A stretch of 64,000 bases of DNA from CAWDPQ01 sp049642465 (GCA_049642465.1 JBAROV010000164.1:81399-145398); one strand, 5' to 3'. Shown: positions 45,159-53,892, numbered from the stretch's first letter. Notes: generated by a model not told the origin, from the letters alone. Numbers and translations are program-made.

Positions 45159-46045
45159 GATTGACGACGAGAAGCCGTGGATTGCTTCAGCAGGTATTGG
45201 CGCAACAGCTGGTCCGGTGGCATGTCCGTCAACGCCGGGGTGTAGGCAAACCCGTACGATGCCGCACGCGACCGCCAGCGCTCGAGGAAGGCGGACATCG
45301 CGGCGCGATAGCCCGCAGCGATCCTCCCGGCATTCGTCAGGAGCGTCCTCCCGGTCTCGGCGTCCTCGAGTTCCAGGTCGCCGCGATACGGGAAATCGAC
45401 CTCTTCACGAGTGAGTACATGGAACAGCGCGACCTCGTGTCCGATCCGGATCGCCCGCCTGATCTCGCCGTCGAGGCTTTCCTCTTCGTACGCATCCGAG
45501 AAGAGGAGCAACAAGCCGCGGGCGCGGAGCAAATCCACCGCCCTCCGCACGCCGCTCGCTTCCGATCGTCCGCCGCCTCTTGCCCGGGCGGCACTCAACG
45601 CCGCCAGCACCTTTCGCAAGTGCGATTGACCCAGCCGCGCGCCGACATGCGTCAATAGACGATCGTCATAGACGACCAATCCAATGGCATCTCCTTGCGA
45701 CGCGACCAAGTGACCGAGCGCGGCCGCCAGCAGACGCGCGTAGTTGAACTTGCTGACGCCGTTTCCTCCGCAGAATCCCATCGACGCGCTCGCATCGATC
45801 ACAAGCCCGGCGGCCAGGTTGGTCGTTTCTCGGTACTGCTTCGTGAACACGCGATCTGTGCGGGCAAACAACTTCCAATCGACGTACTTCAGATCGTCGC
45901 CCGGCCGGTAGTGCCGGTACTGGCTGAACTCCGCGCTGTAACCATGGAAGGGACTGCGATGGAGGCCGGAGACCGTGCCGTCCACGATCCTGCGGGCGAC
46001 GAGTTCGAGGTCCGCGATCGAGGCCAGCACCTTTGGATCGAGCAT
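45155..46045 (-). CDS. DUF58 domain protein
   Basis: A 296-residue protein with the DUF58 core (SQYRHYRPGDDLKYVDWKLF, near residue 45) and a vWA-like metal-ion site (VIDASASMGFCGG near 82, LLFSDAYEEE near 185). DUF58 proteins pair with MoxR AAA ATPases. I choose the ATG at 46045 (MLDPKVLASIADLELVAR); the frame stays open 12 codons further without similarity. It starts 4 bp after the moxR stop and overlaps the BatA gene by 4 bp. Confidence 0.9.
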   Translation of the reverse strand: MLDPKVLASIADLELVARRIVDGTVSGLHRSPFHGYSAEFSQYRHYRPGDDLKYVDWKLFARTDRVFTKQYRETTNLAAGLVIDASASMGFCGGNGVSKFNYARLLAAALGHLVASQGDAIGLVVYDDRLLTHVGARLGQSHLRKVLAALSAARARGGGRSEASGVRRAVDLLRARGLLLLFSDAYEEESLDGEIRRAIRIGHEVALFHVLTREEVDFPYRGDLELEDAETGRTLLTNAGRIAAGYRAAMSAFLERWRSRAASYGFAYTPALTDMPPDQLLRQYLLKQSTASRRQS

Positions 46046-46049
46046 GCGG

Positions 46050-47072
46050 TCAGGTTCTGATCGTCTCGACGAGTTCGCCAATGATGCGATCCGGGTCGAT
46101 GCCGTCGGCTTCCGCCTGAAAATTCAGCAGAATCCGGTGGCGGAGGACCGGACGCGCGACTGAACGGATATCTTCATGCGACACCACGCTGCGCCCCTCG
46201 AGCAGCGCACGGGCCTTCGCGCCGAGGATGAGAGCTTGACCTGCTCGCGGTCCGGCACCCCATCGGACCCATTTCTGAACGGATTCGCTCGCCTCCGAAC
46301 CTGGAGGGGACGGTGGCCTGGTCGCTCTGACCAACCGCGTCGCGTAGTCGATGACGTTTTCTGCCGCCGGCACCTCGCGAACAGTCTCGTGCAACCGTTG
46401 GATTTCATCGCCCGACGCCACGACCGAGACCGGGGGATCGATGTTGCCGGTCGTCAACGCGAGAATGCGGCGTTCCTCCTCTTCCGTCGGATAGTCGATC
46501 ACCACATTGAACATGAATCGATCGAGTTGGGCCTCCGGAAGCGGATACGTGCCTTCCTGCTCGATTGGGTTCTGCGTTGCGAGCACGAACAGCGGCCGTT
46601 CCAGATCGAACCGCACCCCACTGACGGTGACTTGATATTCCTGCATCGCCTCGAGGAGGGCGGCCTGCGTCTTGGGAGGCGTGCGATTGATTTCGTCCGC
46701 GAGGATGATGTTTGAAAAAATCGGGCCCCGGATGAAGCGGATCACGCGCTTCCCCGTCGTGCGATCCTCCTCGATCACTTCGGCGCCGAGAATGTCCGAG
46801 GGCATCAGGTCGGGAGTGAACTGGATCCGGTTGAACTTCAGGTCCACGGCCGCAGCCAGCCGTTTGATGATGAGCGTCTTGGCGAGCCCGGGCACTCCTC
46901 GCAGCAGGCAGTGCCCGCCAGCCAGGAAGGCCATCAGGATCTCGCGGATGACACGCTGCTGTCCAACGATGGACCTGGCCAGCTCACGCTCGAGCCGGCC
47001 GACCGTCTCGGCGACGCGCTCGAATGAGATCTGTTCGTCTCCGGTCTCTCGTCTTCGATCTTGAGGCTTCAG
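46050..47072 (-). CDS. MoxR-family AAA+ ATPase with non-standard start
   Basis: MoxR ATPase with Walker A GVPGLAKT, Walker B IILADEINR, sensor motif VLATQNPIEQEGTYPLPEAQ, and arginine-finger region DRFMFNV. The first ATG is at 46934, inside the conserved N-terminal helix. Conserved MoxR sequence (FERVAETVGRLERELARS, then IVGQQRVIREIL) continues upstream in frame to about 47030, and no ATG, GTG or TTG occurs between there and the in-frame TGA at 47076-47078. The only usual near-cognate codon is CTG at 47072, eight bases after a GGAG. I therefore give 47072 as the likely boundary and 46934 as the minimum. The region lies in a CTTCAGTCTCC word repeat. Confidence 0.85.
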   Translation of the reverse strand: MKPQDRRRETGDEQISFERVAETVGRLERELARSIVGQQRVIREILMAFLAGGHCLLRGVPGLAKTLIIKRLAAAVDLKFNRIQFTPDLMPSDILGAEVIEEDRTTGKRVIRFIRGPIFSNIILADEINRTPPKTQAALLEAMQEYQVTVSGVRFDLERPLFVLATQNPIEQEGTYPLPEAQLDRFMFNVVIDYPTEEEERRILALTTGNIDPPVSVVASGDEIQRLHETVREVPAAENVIDYATRLVRATRPPSPPGSEASESVQKWVRWGAGPRAGQALILGAKARALLEGRSVVSHEDIRSVARPVLRHRILLNFQAEADGIDPDRIIGELVETIRT

Positions 47073-47136
47073 TCTTCAGTCTCCGGCCTAAGAAGACAAT
47101 AGACCAAAACCCGAGACCAGAGACCCACGCCCGACA
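47038..47136. repeat. CTTCAGTCTCC word repeat upstream of moxR
   Basis: GTCTCCGG, GTCTCTCGTCTTC, CTTCAGTCTTCAGTCTCC and GAGACCAGAGACCC are degenerate and partly inverted copies of one word between moxR and the divergent murQ. The array covers the expected moxR start. Confidence 0.75.
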
Positions 47137-47165
47137 TTGACACCTCCCACCCCGAGGAGTAGTGT
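47137..47165 (+). promoter_or_regulatory. candidate sigma-70 promoter of murQ
   Basis: Perfect TTGACA at 47137-47142, 17-bp spacer, then TAGTGT at 47160-47165. Transcription would begin near 47172, about 36 bp before the murQ ATG. The -10 is only a partial match. Confidence 0.5.
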
Positions 47166-47207
47166 ACGCGGTTGCGCCTCAGCGCACGGGCCCTGACCAA
47201 TTCACGC

Positions 47208-48155
47208 ATGACGACCCACTCGAAGTGGCAATCCCTGCCAACGGAAGCGATTAATCCCGCCAGTCTCGCCATCGACAAGATTCCGGTCCGGGACATCATC
47301 GATCTCGTCGTCAACGAGGACCGCAAGGTCATTGCCGCCGTCCTGAAAGAAAAGGAGCGCATTGCCCACGGCGTCGAGATCATCGTCCAGGCGCTCAAGA
47401 AAGGGGGACGGGTCATCTTCGTGGGTGCGGGGACGAGCGGAAGGCTCGGTGTGGTCGAAGCGGCCGAGATGCCACCGACCTTTGGCACGTCCCCCTCTCT
47501 GGTCCAGGCGATCATGGCCGGCGGACAGGACGCGGTGTTCCGTGCCAAAGAAGGGGTCGAGGACAATTTCGAGGAAGGCGCGCGCAGCATCGCCCGTCTT
47601 CGCCTGACTCGCCGCGATGTCGTCATTGGCGTCTCTGCCAGCGGCATGACGCCGTTTGTGCGAGGCGGACTGACACGCGCGCGCAAGGCCGGAGCGAAGA
47701 TCATTTTCGTGACCTGCTGGCCAGGGTCGGAGCTTCAGAACTTCGTTGACTTGCAGATCGCACCGGCCGTCGGGCCGGAGATCATTGCGGGCTCGACGCG
47801 ATTGAAGGCCGGCACCGCGACAAAGATGGTCCTCAACATGCTGACCACCGTCTCGATGATCAAGGTCGGCAAGACCTACGGCAATCTGATGGTGGACGTT
47901 CAGACTGGATCGGAGAAGCTCAAGGACCGGGCACGCCGCATTCTCAGCATCGTGACTGGCGTCACCTACGACGAAGCGGACGGCCTGCTCCGCCGAGCCA
48001 AATGGAACGTCAAGGCGGCGATCGTCATGCAGAAAGCGGCGGTCACGCTTCCCCAGGCGTTGAAGCGTCTCAGGAAATCGGAAGATTCCATTCGCGAAGC
48101 GCTCGGTGAGGACATCGAAACACGGTTGCGGGAAGTCCTCAGCGCCGGACTCTGA
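47208..48155 (+). CDS. murQ: N-acetylmuramic acid 6-phosphate etherase
   Basis: Cleaves the lactyl ether of MurNAc-6-P to GlcNAc-6-P and D-lactate in peptidoglycan recycling. The 315-residue protein has the SIS-domain core: LPTEAINPASLAIDK, GRVIFVGAGTSGRLGVVEAA near residue 75, ASGMTPFVRGGL, GSTRLKAGTATKMVLNML and the C-terminal UBA-like helical tail. The ATG at 47208 is chosen on family length; a longer frame to 47172 is open but matches nothing. Its 3' end overlaps nagB on the opposite strand by 17 bp. Confidence 0.95.
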   Translation: MTTHSKWQSLPTEAINPASLAIDKIPVRDIIDLVVNEDRKVIAAVLKEKERIAHGVEIIVQALKKGGRVIFVGAGTSGRLGVVEAAEMPPTFGTSPSLVQAIMAGGQDAVFRAKEGVEDNFEEGARSIARLRLTRRDVVIGVSASGMTPFVRGGLTRARKAGAKIIFVTCWPGSELQNFVDLQIAPAVGPEIIAGSTRLKAGTATKMVLNMLTTVSMIKVGKTYGNLMVDVQTGSEKLKDRARRILSIVTGVTYDEADGLLRRAKWNVKAAIVMQKAAVTLPQALKRLRKSEDSIREALGEDIETRLREVLSAGL

Positions 48156-48888
48156 GCGCGTCGGCCGCTCCCTCATCCACCATGATGTCCACACAATGGT
48201 GGACTTGCAGAAATGACGCCGGAAGCGCGGTCGTAATCGGCCCGTTCACGAGCTTGTCAATGCATCCCGACTTCGACCGTCCGGTCGCGAGCAACACAAT
48301 CGCGCGGGCTTGCAGAATCGTCGCCATCCCCATCGACAACGCTTCCGCCGGCACGTCCTGGGGGTTGCCGCCGAAGAGCGCCGCATTACTTCGTCGCGTT
48401 TCGGGTCGCAGCGTGACGCGGTGCGTGCGCGCATGGAGTTGGTTTGCAGGCTCGTTGAACCCGATGTGCCCGTTCGTTCCAATGCCCAGGATCTGAATGT
48501 CGATTCCGCCCGCCTCTTCGATCGCGGTCTCGTAGCGCAGGCACTCGGCGGTGGGATCCGCCGCCGATCCGTCGAGAAACTGGATGTTCTCCGGCTGCAG
48601 ATTCACGCGGCTGAAAAGATGATGCTCCATGAACCGACGGTACGAGCCCGGATGATCGGGGCGGATCCCAAAGAACTCGTCCAGGTTGAATGTGCGGGCC
48701 CTCGAGAAATCTGCATGACTCGACACAGCCATCGAAGCCAGCTCGTGGTAGAAGCCCACCGGTGTTCTGCCCGTTGGCAGTCCGAGCACCAGGGCCGGGT
48801 TGGCGGCAAGCGCCGCGAGAATGCGTCGCGCCAGCGCGCGGGCCGCGGCACGATCGTTGGGAAAGACCTGGACCCTCGGCGACCGCAT
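48139..48888 (-). CDS. nagB: glucosamine-6-phosphate deaminase
   Basis: Converts GlcN-6-P to fructose-6-P and ammonia. The 249-residue NagB/6PGL fold shows LGLPTGRTPVGFYHEL, the FNLDEFFGIRPDHPGSYR motif with catalytic Asp near residue 70, and GIGTNGHIGFNEPA near 138 with catalytic Asp/Glu/His. With MurQ (and a deacetylase not seen here) it would feed MurNAc-derived GlcNAc-6-P into glycolysis. Its start overlaps the stop of the kinase gene by one base (TGATG). Confidence 0.93.
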   Translation of the reverse strand: MRSPRVQVFPNDRAAARALARRILAALAANPALVLGLPTGRTPVGFYHELASMAVSSHADFSRARTFNLDEFFGIRPDHPGSYRRFMEHHLFSRVNLQPENIQFLDGSAADPTAECLRYETAIEEAGGIDIQILGIGTNGHIGFNEPANQLHARTHRVTLRPETRRSNAALFGGNPQDVPAEALSMGMATILQARAIVLLATGRSKSGCIDKLVNGPITTALPASFLQVHHCVDIMVDEGAADALRVRR

Positions 48889-49844
48889 CAGCGATACACA
48901 GGAATTCGCGCGGCCCCGCGGGCATCCTGCAGTGCCAGCAGCACCGCGCCCTCCGCGGGTTCACGCGTCAACAATTCCGCTCGGCTCGGCGGAGCTGACT
49001 CTGGCAACCGGCGCGAAAGCTCCTGCTGCAACCAGGGGACTGCACGGAAGATGCCTCCGGCAAGGATGAAGGGAAACGCCGTTCCCACGAGTTCGAGCCG
49101 ACGTGCGACCGACAGGGCGGCCGATTCGAGCTCGCGCACGGCACCCTGCAAAATACCGACGGCCACATCGTCTCCCTGGGCGAAGGCCTGCTGCACGCAG
49201 CCCGCCAACGCTCCGATCGCAGCGGGCTTGAGATTCGTCTGGTAAATCTCGCGGATGAGTCCCTGCGGTTCGGCCACACCGAAATGATCGAGCAGCATCG
49301 GGGTGAGCGCCGTTTGCGGTCCGCGTTGATCGGCGGCGCGCAAGACGGCGCGCAAGGCGGCGCGGCCAATCCAGTATCCGCTGCCTTCGTCGCCAAGCAC
49401 GTATCCCCATCCTCCCGATCGCGCCGCCTCGCCGACGGCGTTGCGACCGTAGGCGATCGAACCGGTGCCCGAAATAATCACCACGCCGGGCCGTCCGGGT
49501 GCGCCCGCCTCGAGCGCGACGAGCGCGTCGTTCACGACGAGAATGCGCGCCTTGTAGCCGATCCGCCGCATGATCCCTCGAATAATGTCGCCGTCATCGG
49601 GCCGGTCGACGCCAGCAATCCCAAGGCAGATGGCAGCGGGCGCAATGTCACGGTCGCCAATTGCTTCGTCCATCACATCGTGCAGGACCTTCTCAACACC
49701 GAGCTCGCCGGAAGCCTGCAGATTCGCCCCGCCACGCCTGGCGATGGAAATGATCCGGGCGTCGGAGTCCGCGAGAAGACAGACAGTCTTCGTGCCGCCG
49801 GCATCGAGGCCGAGAACGTGGATGGGTGGGGACCCGTCTCTCAT
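48888..49844 (-). CDS. BadF/BadG-type sugar kinase (N-acetylglucosamine/MurNAc kinase)
   Basis: A 318-residue ASKHA-fold kinase with the phosphate-1 motif GLDAGGTKTVCLLADSD near residue 12, GIAGVDRPDD, VNDALVALEAG, GVVIISGTGSIAYGRN near 120 and LGDEGSGYWIG. Members phosphorylate GlcNAc, glucosamine, or MurNAc (MurK). Adjacent murQ suggests MurNAc as a likely substrate, with GlcNAc the alternative; the sequence alone cannot decide. It is first in the minus-strand pair kinase-nagB and divergent from the hydrolase gene at 50054. Confidence 0.85.
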   Translation of the reverse strand: MRDGSPPIHVLGLDAGGTKTVCLLADSDARIISIARRGGANLQASGELGVEKVLHDVMDEAIGDRDIAPAAICLGIAGVDRPDDGDIIRGIMRRIGYKARILVVNDALVALEAGAPGRPGVVIISGTGSIAYGRNAVGEAARSGGWGYVLGDEGSGYWIGRAALRAVLRAADQRGPQTALTPMLLDHFGVAEPQGLIREIYQTNLKPAAIGALAGCVQQAFAQGDDVAVGILQGAVRELESAALSVARRLELVGTAFPFILAGGIFRAVPWLQQELSRRLPESAPPSRAELLTREPAEGAVLLALQDARGAARIPVYR

Positions 49845-49857
49845 CTGTGCAGGAAAG

Positions 49858-49870
49858 GTTAGATTCTAAC
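49858..49870. promoter_or_regulatory. 13-bp inverted repeat GTTAGATTCTAAC between divergent genes
   Basis: A perfect inverted repeat centred on one T, 14 bp from the kinase ATG and 13 bp upstream of a promoter candidate for the GH10-like gene. Its place suits an operator controlling both arms of the cluster. Confidence 0.45.
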
Positions 49871-49882
49871 TGCATTTAGATT

Positions 49883-49911
49883 TTGACTTCACCGATCGCA
49901 ACCTGTTACAT
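49883..49911 (+). promoter_or_regulatory. candidate sigma-70 promoter of the GH10-like gene
   Basis: TTGACT (49883-49888), 17-bp spacer, TTACAT (49906-49911). It gives a start near 49918 and supports the downstream start codon at 50054, because the longest open frame would begin inside the -35. Confidence 0.45.
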
Positions 49912-50053
49912 TCGCGCGATTTATGAGTTCAGCGGCGAGCTCACTGGTGGTGTGTCCGGGTCAGGTGCCCAGCGGTCGCACCGTTGTCGCGGCCGCGATG
50001 TCGCGGGGCAGCCAACCGGCGGCCCGTCAGGAAATCGCAAGGACTTGCCACTA

Positions 50054-51328
50054 GTGCGGGCGTCCACGCTTGCGGTGCTGGTGGGAGTTTGCGCGCTCGC
50101 CGGCCATCCCTCAGGGCTCGCGGGGCCCCCCGTCTCCGCGCTCACGGTTCAGACGCGCTCCCCGGAAGTACGCGCGCTGTGGGTGCTGCGCACGTCGCTG
50201 TCATCGCCTGCAGCGGTGCAGCAACTCATCCAATCCGCTCGCGACAACGGCTTCAATGCCCTTCTCGTTCAGATCCGCGGCCGTGGCGATGCGTACTATC
50301 AATCGAGACTGGAACCTCGATCGGCCGATCTGTCCAGGCAACCGGACTCTTTTGACCCGCTGGCGAGCGTCATCGAGGCGGCCCGGCCCGCCGGCCTCCA
50401 GGTGCACGCCTGGGTCAACGTGAATCTCGTCTCGAGCGCCGTGGATCTTCCCGGTGCGCGCGAACATCTCATCCACCGGCATCCTGAATGGCTGATGGTG
50501 CCACGGGATCTCGCGCAGGACCTCGCCACCGTCGATCCCGAGAGTCCCGCCTACGTGGGAAAACTCGCGCGCTGGACCAGGGGCCAGGCCGCCGGCATCG
50601 AGGGTCTGTACAGCTCGCCGCTCGTTCCCGCTGCTGTCGAGCACACGGTTGCCGTGGTGCGAGATATCACGAAGCGTTACCGGATCGATGGTGTGCATCT
50701 CGATTACATCAGGTATCCAACCGAGCGCTTCGATTACAGTCGCGCCGCGATTCGTGCCTTCAACGCCACGATCCGTCCAAAACTCACCGCCGCGGTACGT
50801 CGAGACCTCGATTCGCTCGAACGCGACGACCTTTTCGCGTACCCGGACGCGTTTCCCGGCGAGTGGCGCCAGTTCCGCGTCGATCGGCTGACGGCGCTCG
50901 TCCGGCGTCTGCGCGACACCGTGAAGGAGGAACGCCAAGACGCCCTGGTCACCGTGGCGACCGCGCCGGATCTTCAGGAGGCTCGCGAACGGCGGTTACA
51001 GGACTGGGGCGCCTGGCTGGAAAGCGGACTCGTCGATGCGGTCTGCCCGATGGCGTACACGCCGGAAGCTGCGCGATTTGCCGAGCACATCGCGGCGGCA
51101 CGTCAAGCCGCCGGCGAGCGCCCGATCTGGGCGGGCATCGGCGCCTATCGGCTGACGCCGACGCAAACGGTCGAGAACATCCAGGCCGCCCGCAAGCTTG
51201 GCGCATCCGGAATCGTCCTCTTCTCCTACGACAGCATGACGGACCCACGGCAGAGTGCCCCCGACTACCTCGCGATCGTGTCTCGCGCTGCCTTTGGCCG
51301 CCGCGTGGCCGCGACCGGATCCCGGTGA
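50054..51328 (+). CDS. GH10-like (GHL10/DUF187 family) putative glycoside hydrolase, exported
   Basis: A 424-residue protein. A signal peptide (STLAVLVGVCALAGHPSGLA) is followed by a TIM-barrel GHL10 domain: EVRALWVLRTSLSSPAAVQQ, FNALLVQIRGRGDAYYQSRL, GLQVHAWVNVNLVSS, RYRIDGVHLDYIRYPT with the conserved Asp near residue 220, and DAVCPMAYTPEAARF. The E. coli member YngK/DigH cleaves denuded peptidoglycan glycans, so a cell-wall substrate fits the murQ context. GTG at 50054 follows AAGGA by 10 bp and precedes the signal peptide; a TTG at 50045 is the alternative. Confidence 0.85.
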   Translation: MRASTLAVLVGVCALAGHPSGLAGPPVSALTVQTRSPEVRALWVLRTSLSSPAAVQQLIQSARDNGFNALLVQIRGRGDAYYQSRLEPRSADLSRQPDSFDPLASVIEAARPAGLQVHAWVNVNLVSSAVDLPGAREHLIHRHPEWLMVPRDLAQDLATVDPESPAYVGKLARWTRGQAAGIEGLYSSPLVPAAVEHTVAVVRDITKRYRIDGVHLDYIRYPTERFDYSRAAIRAFNATIRPKLTAAVRRDLDSLERDDLFAYPDAFPGEWRQFRVDRLTALVRRLRDTVKEERQDALVTVATAPDLQEARERRLQDWGAWLESGLVDAVCPMAYTPEAARFAEHIAAARQAAGERPIWAGIGAYRLTPTQTVENIQAARKLGASGIVLFSYDSMTDPRQSAPDYLAIVSRAAFGRRVAATGSR

Positions 51329-51365
51329 GCCCGGCGTCACCTCTTCCTCCCGCGCTCTTCACGCC

Positions 51366-52802
51366 ATGGTTCTGACGACGGTTGATTACCTCGTTATTAC
51401 CGCGTATCTCATCGCCATCACCGCGTTCGGATCGTGGTTTGCGCGTTTCCAGAAGACGACCCGCGACTACTTCCTGACCAACCGGTCCGTGCCCTGGTGG
51501 GCGATCTGCTTCACCATCGTTGCCACCGAGACGAGCACGTTGAGCTTTATCGGCGTCCCCGCCGGCGCGTACGCCGGCAACATGACCTTCCTGCAGCTGG
51601 CGATGGGGTACATCGCCGGCCGACTGCTCGTCAGCGTTCTGTTCATTCCGGCATATTTCCGCGGCGAGCTCTACACCTCGTACGAATTGCTGCAACGGCG
51701 CTTCGGCGGGGCCGTCAAGAACGTCGCCGCGATCATTTTCATGATTACGAGGACGTTGGCCGACGGCATACGGTTGTTTGCGACGGCGCTCGTCATCTCG
51801 GTTGTCACGCAGGTGCCGGTGTCGTGGACGGTGATCGTCCTCGGCGCCGCCATGATCATCTACACCGTGCGCGGCGGCGTCTCGGCGGTGATCTGGACCG
51901 ACGTGGTGCAGATGTTCGTCTACCTCGCGGGCGCCCTGCTGGTCTTCTTTGGACTGCTTCAACTCATTCAGGGTGGATGGGCCGAGGTCGTGAACGTCGC
52001 TGGCGCGGCGGGACACTTCCGCGTGTTCGATCTCTCAACCAATCCCAAGACTGTTTACACGCTGTGGGCCGGTCTCCTGGGCGGCATTGCGCTCACGCTC
52101 TCGACGCACGGAACCGATCAATTTCTCGTTCAGCGGCTGCTCTCCGCCCGCTCCGCACGGGAAGCCTCCACGGGATTGGTCTTGAGCGGCTTCATCGTGT
52201 TCGTCCAATTCGTCCTGTTTCTCGTGATCGGCGCCATGCTGTTCGTCTTTTATCAGCAGACGGCCCTGCCCCGTCCGCTCACGAGAACAGATGAAGTCCT
52301 TCCGCTCTTCGTCATCACCTCTCTTCCCCATGGCATCTCCGGCTTCATTGTCGCGGCCATTGTCGCGGCGGCACTGTCTCCATCGATCAACGCGCTTGCG
52401 GCAACCACGGTCAATGACTTCTACGTGAAGTACGTGCGGCCACAAGCCGATCAGGCCGAACTGATGCGCGTGTCGCGTCGCGCGACGATTGTCTGGGGCA
52501 TCGCTCAGATTGCCGTGGCGCTCGGAGCGCAGTTCGTCACGCGTTCGGTGCTGGATTCGGGTCTGGCCGTTCTTTCACTGGCGGCTGGTCCGGTGCTCGG
52601 TGCATTCCTGACAGGCGTGTTGACGCGCCGGGTTGGAGCGATCGCGATGCTGATTGGCATGGCCGTCGGCTGCGCAGTCATGGCCTGGGTGTGGTGGAAC
52701 GAAGCCGTCGGCTGGACCTGGTTTGCGTTCGTCGGTGCCTCCACCACGGCGCTGGTGGCGCTCGCCTCGTCTCTCGTCGTCCGCGAACCCGCGCATGCCT
52801 GA
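51366..52802 (+). CDS. sodium:solute symporter (SSS family)
   Basis: A 478-residue inner-membrane symporter with about 13 helices and the LeuT-fold SSS signature: DYFLTNRSVPWWAICFTIVA near residue 35, the STLSFIGVPAGAYAGN bend, and GIALTLSTHGTDQFLVQRLL. Substrate is not deducible from sequence; position between a cell-wall hydrolase and a beta-lactamase-family protein next to murQ and a sugar kinase suggests a peptidoglycan sugar. Similar SSS genes occur in murQ/murK loci of Bacteroidetes. The ATG at 51366 is chosen on family start; its last 8 bp overlap the hydrolase gene. Confidence 0.9.
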   Translation: MVLTTVDYLVITAYLIAITAFGSWFARFQKTTRDYFLTNRSVPWWAICFTIVATETSTLSFIGVPAGAYAGNMTFLQLAMGYIAGRLLVSVLFIPAYFRGELYTSYELLQRRFGGAVKNVAAIIFMITRTLADGIRLFATALVISVVTQVPVSWTVIVLGAAMIIYTVRGGVSAVIWTDVVQMFVYLAGALLVFFGLLQLIQGGWAEVVNVAGAAGHFRVFDLSTNPKTVYTLWAGLLGGIALTLSTHGTDQFLVQRLLSARSAREASTGLVLSGFIVFVQFVLFLVIGAMLFVFYQQTALPRPLTRTDEVLPLFVITSLPHGISGFIVAAIVAAALSPSINALAATTVNDFYVKYVRPQADQAELMRVSRRATIVWGIAQIAVALGAQFVTRSVLDSGLAVLSLAAGPVLGAFLTGVLTRRVGAIAMLIGMAVGCAVMAWVWWNEAVGWTWFAFVGASTTALVALASSLVVREPAHA

Positions 52803-53892
52803 CGTGTTTGCCTCTGCGGCAGCGATGCTGCGGCAGGCCGTAGAGGCCCATGTCTTTCCTGCCGCAACCGCTGAAGTCGGCACCCGGGCGGACGTGTTGT
52901 GGAACAGCGCCGCCGGCGGTCTGACCTACGACCCGCGCGCGCCATTCACGACGGCCGAGACCATGTTCGACCTTGCCTCACTCACCAAGGTGATCGCGAC
53001 GACCACGCTTGCGATGCGCGCCGTTGATGACGCGAGGCTTCAGTTGGACGACCCGGTCGCGTCGTGGCTCGAGGAGTGGCGAGGGTCCGATCGCACCACG
53101 GTCACGATTCGCGACCTCCTGGCGCACAGTTCCGGACTGCCAGCGTACCTGCCATTCTTTCGCGATTGCACTGGCAGGCCCGAGTTCCAGCACGCCATCT
53201 GTTCGTTGCCCCTCGAGTACCCGCCGCGAACACAGTCCATCTACAGCGACCTCGGGTTCATCCTGCTTGGCTTCATTCTCGAAGATGCAGCGGCGAGATC
53301 CGAAAGTACCAGTGCGCTTGCCGGGACGTTCGATCCGGCGGCGTCGCTCGCCGGACAGTTTCACCGACTCTCTTCCTTCATCACGCCGGAACCGCTGACG
53401 TTCAATCCGCCGCGCGCATGGCGACCGCAGATCGCACCAACCGAAGTGGATCGATGGCGCGGACGGATGCTGGTCGGTGAAGTGCACGACGAAAACGCCT
53501 GGGCGCTCGGTGGCGCCGCAGGTCACGCGGGGCTTTTTGGAACGGCCGCAGCCGTCGGCGTGTTCGCACGTGCGGTGATGCGCACACTTGCCGGCGAGCC
53601 GGCTCTCGCCAGGCCGGAAACCGCCAGGCTGTTCATCGCACGTTCCGATGTTCCTGGCAGCTCGCGCGCACTCGGCTGGGACACGATGCTCCCAACCTCG
53701 TCATGCGGCTCGCGATTGTCGCGCGCCGCGATTGGCCACACCGGATTTACGGGAACGTCACTGTGGATTGACTGGGAACGGGATTTCTATGTGGTGCTGT
53801 TGAGCAACCGTGTGCACCCGAGGCGTGAGAACGACGCAATCCGGCAGTTCCGGCCACGTTTCCACGACACGATCGCTGCCGTGTTCAACTGA
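52795..53892 (+). CDS. beta-lactamase/transpeptidase-like serine hydrolase
   Basis: A 365-residue class-C-like serine hydrolase. The SxxK nucleophile motif is SLTK (residues about 61-64, FDLASLTKVIATTTLA), the YxN-equivalent is YSD in SIYSDLGFILLGF near 150, and the third box is HTGFTGT near 316. No signal peptide is obvious, so it may be cytoplasmic. In murQ-type loci such proteins are thought to act as esterases or peptidases on cell-wall fragments. ATG at 52795 overlaps the symporter stop and marks translational coupling. Confidence 0.88.
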   Translation: MPDVFASAAAMLRQAVEAHVFPAATAEVGTRADVLWNSAAGGLTYDPRAPFTTAETMFDLASLTKVIATTTLAMRAVDDARLQLDDPVASWLEEWRGSDRTTVTIRDLLAHSSGLPAYLPFFRDCTGRPEFQHAICSLPLEYPPRTQSIYSDLGFILLGFILEDAAARSESTSALAGTFDPAASLAGQFHRLSSFITPEPLTFNPPRAWRPQIAPTEVDRWRGRMLVGEVHDENAWALGGAAGHAGLFGTAAAVGVFARAVMRTLAGEPALARPETARLFIARSDVPGSSRALGWDTMLPTSSCGSRLSRAAIGHTGFTGTSLWIDWERDFYVVLLSNRVHPRRENDAIRQFRPRFHDTIAAVFN

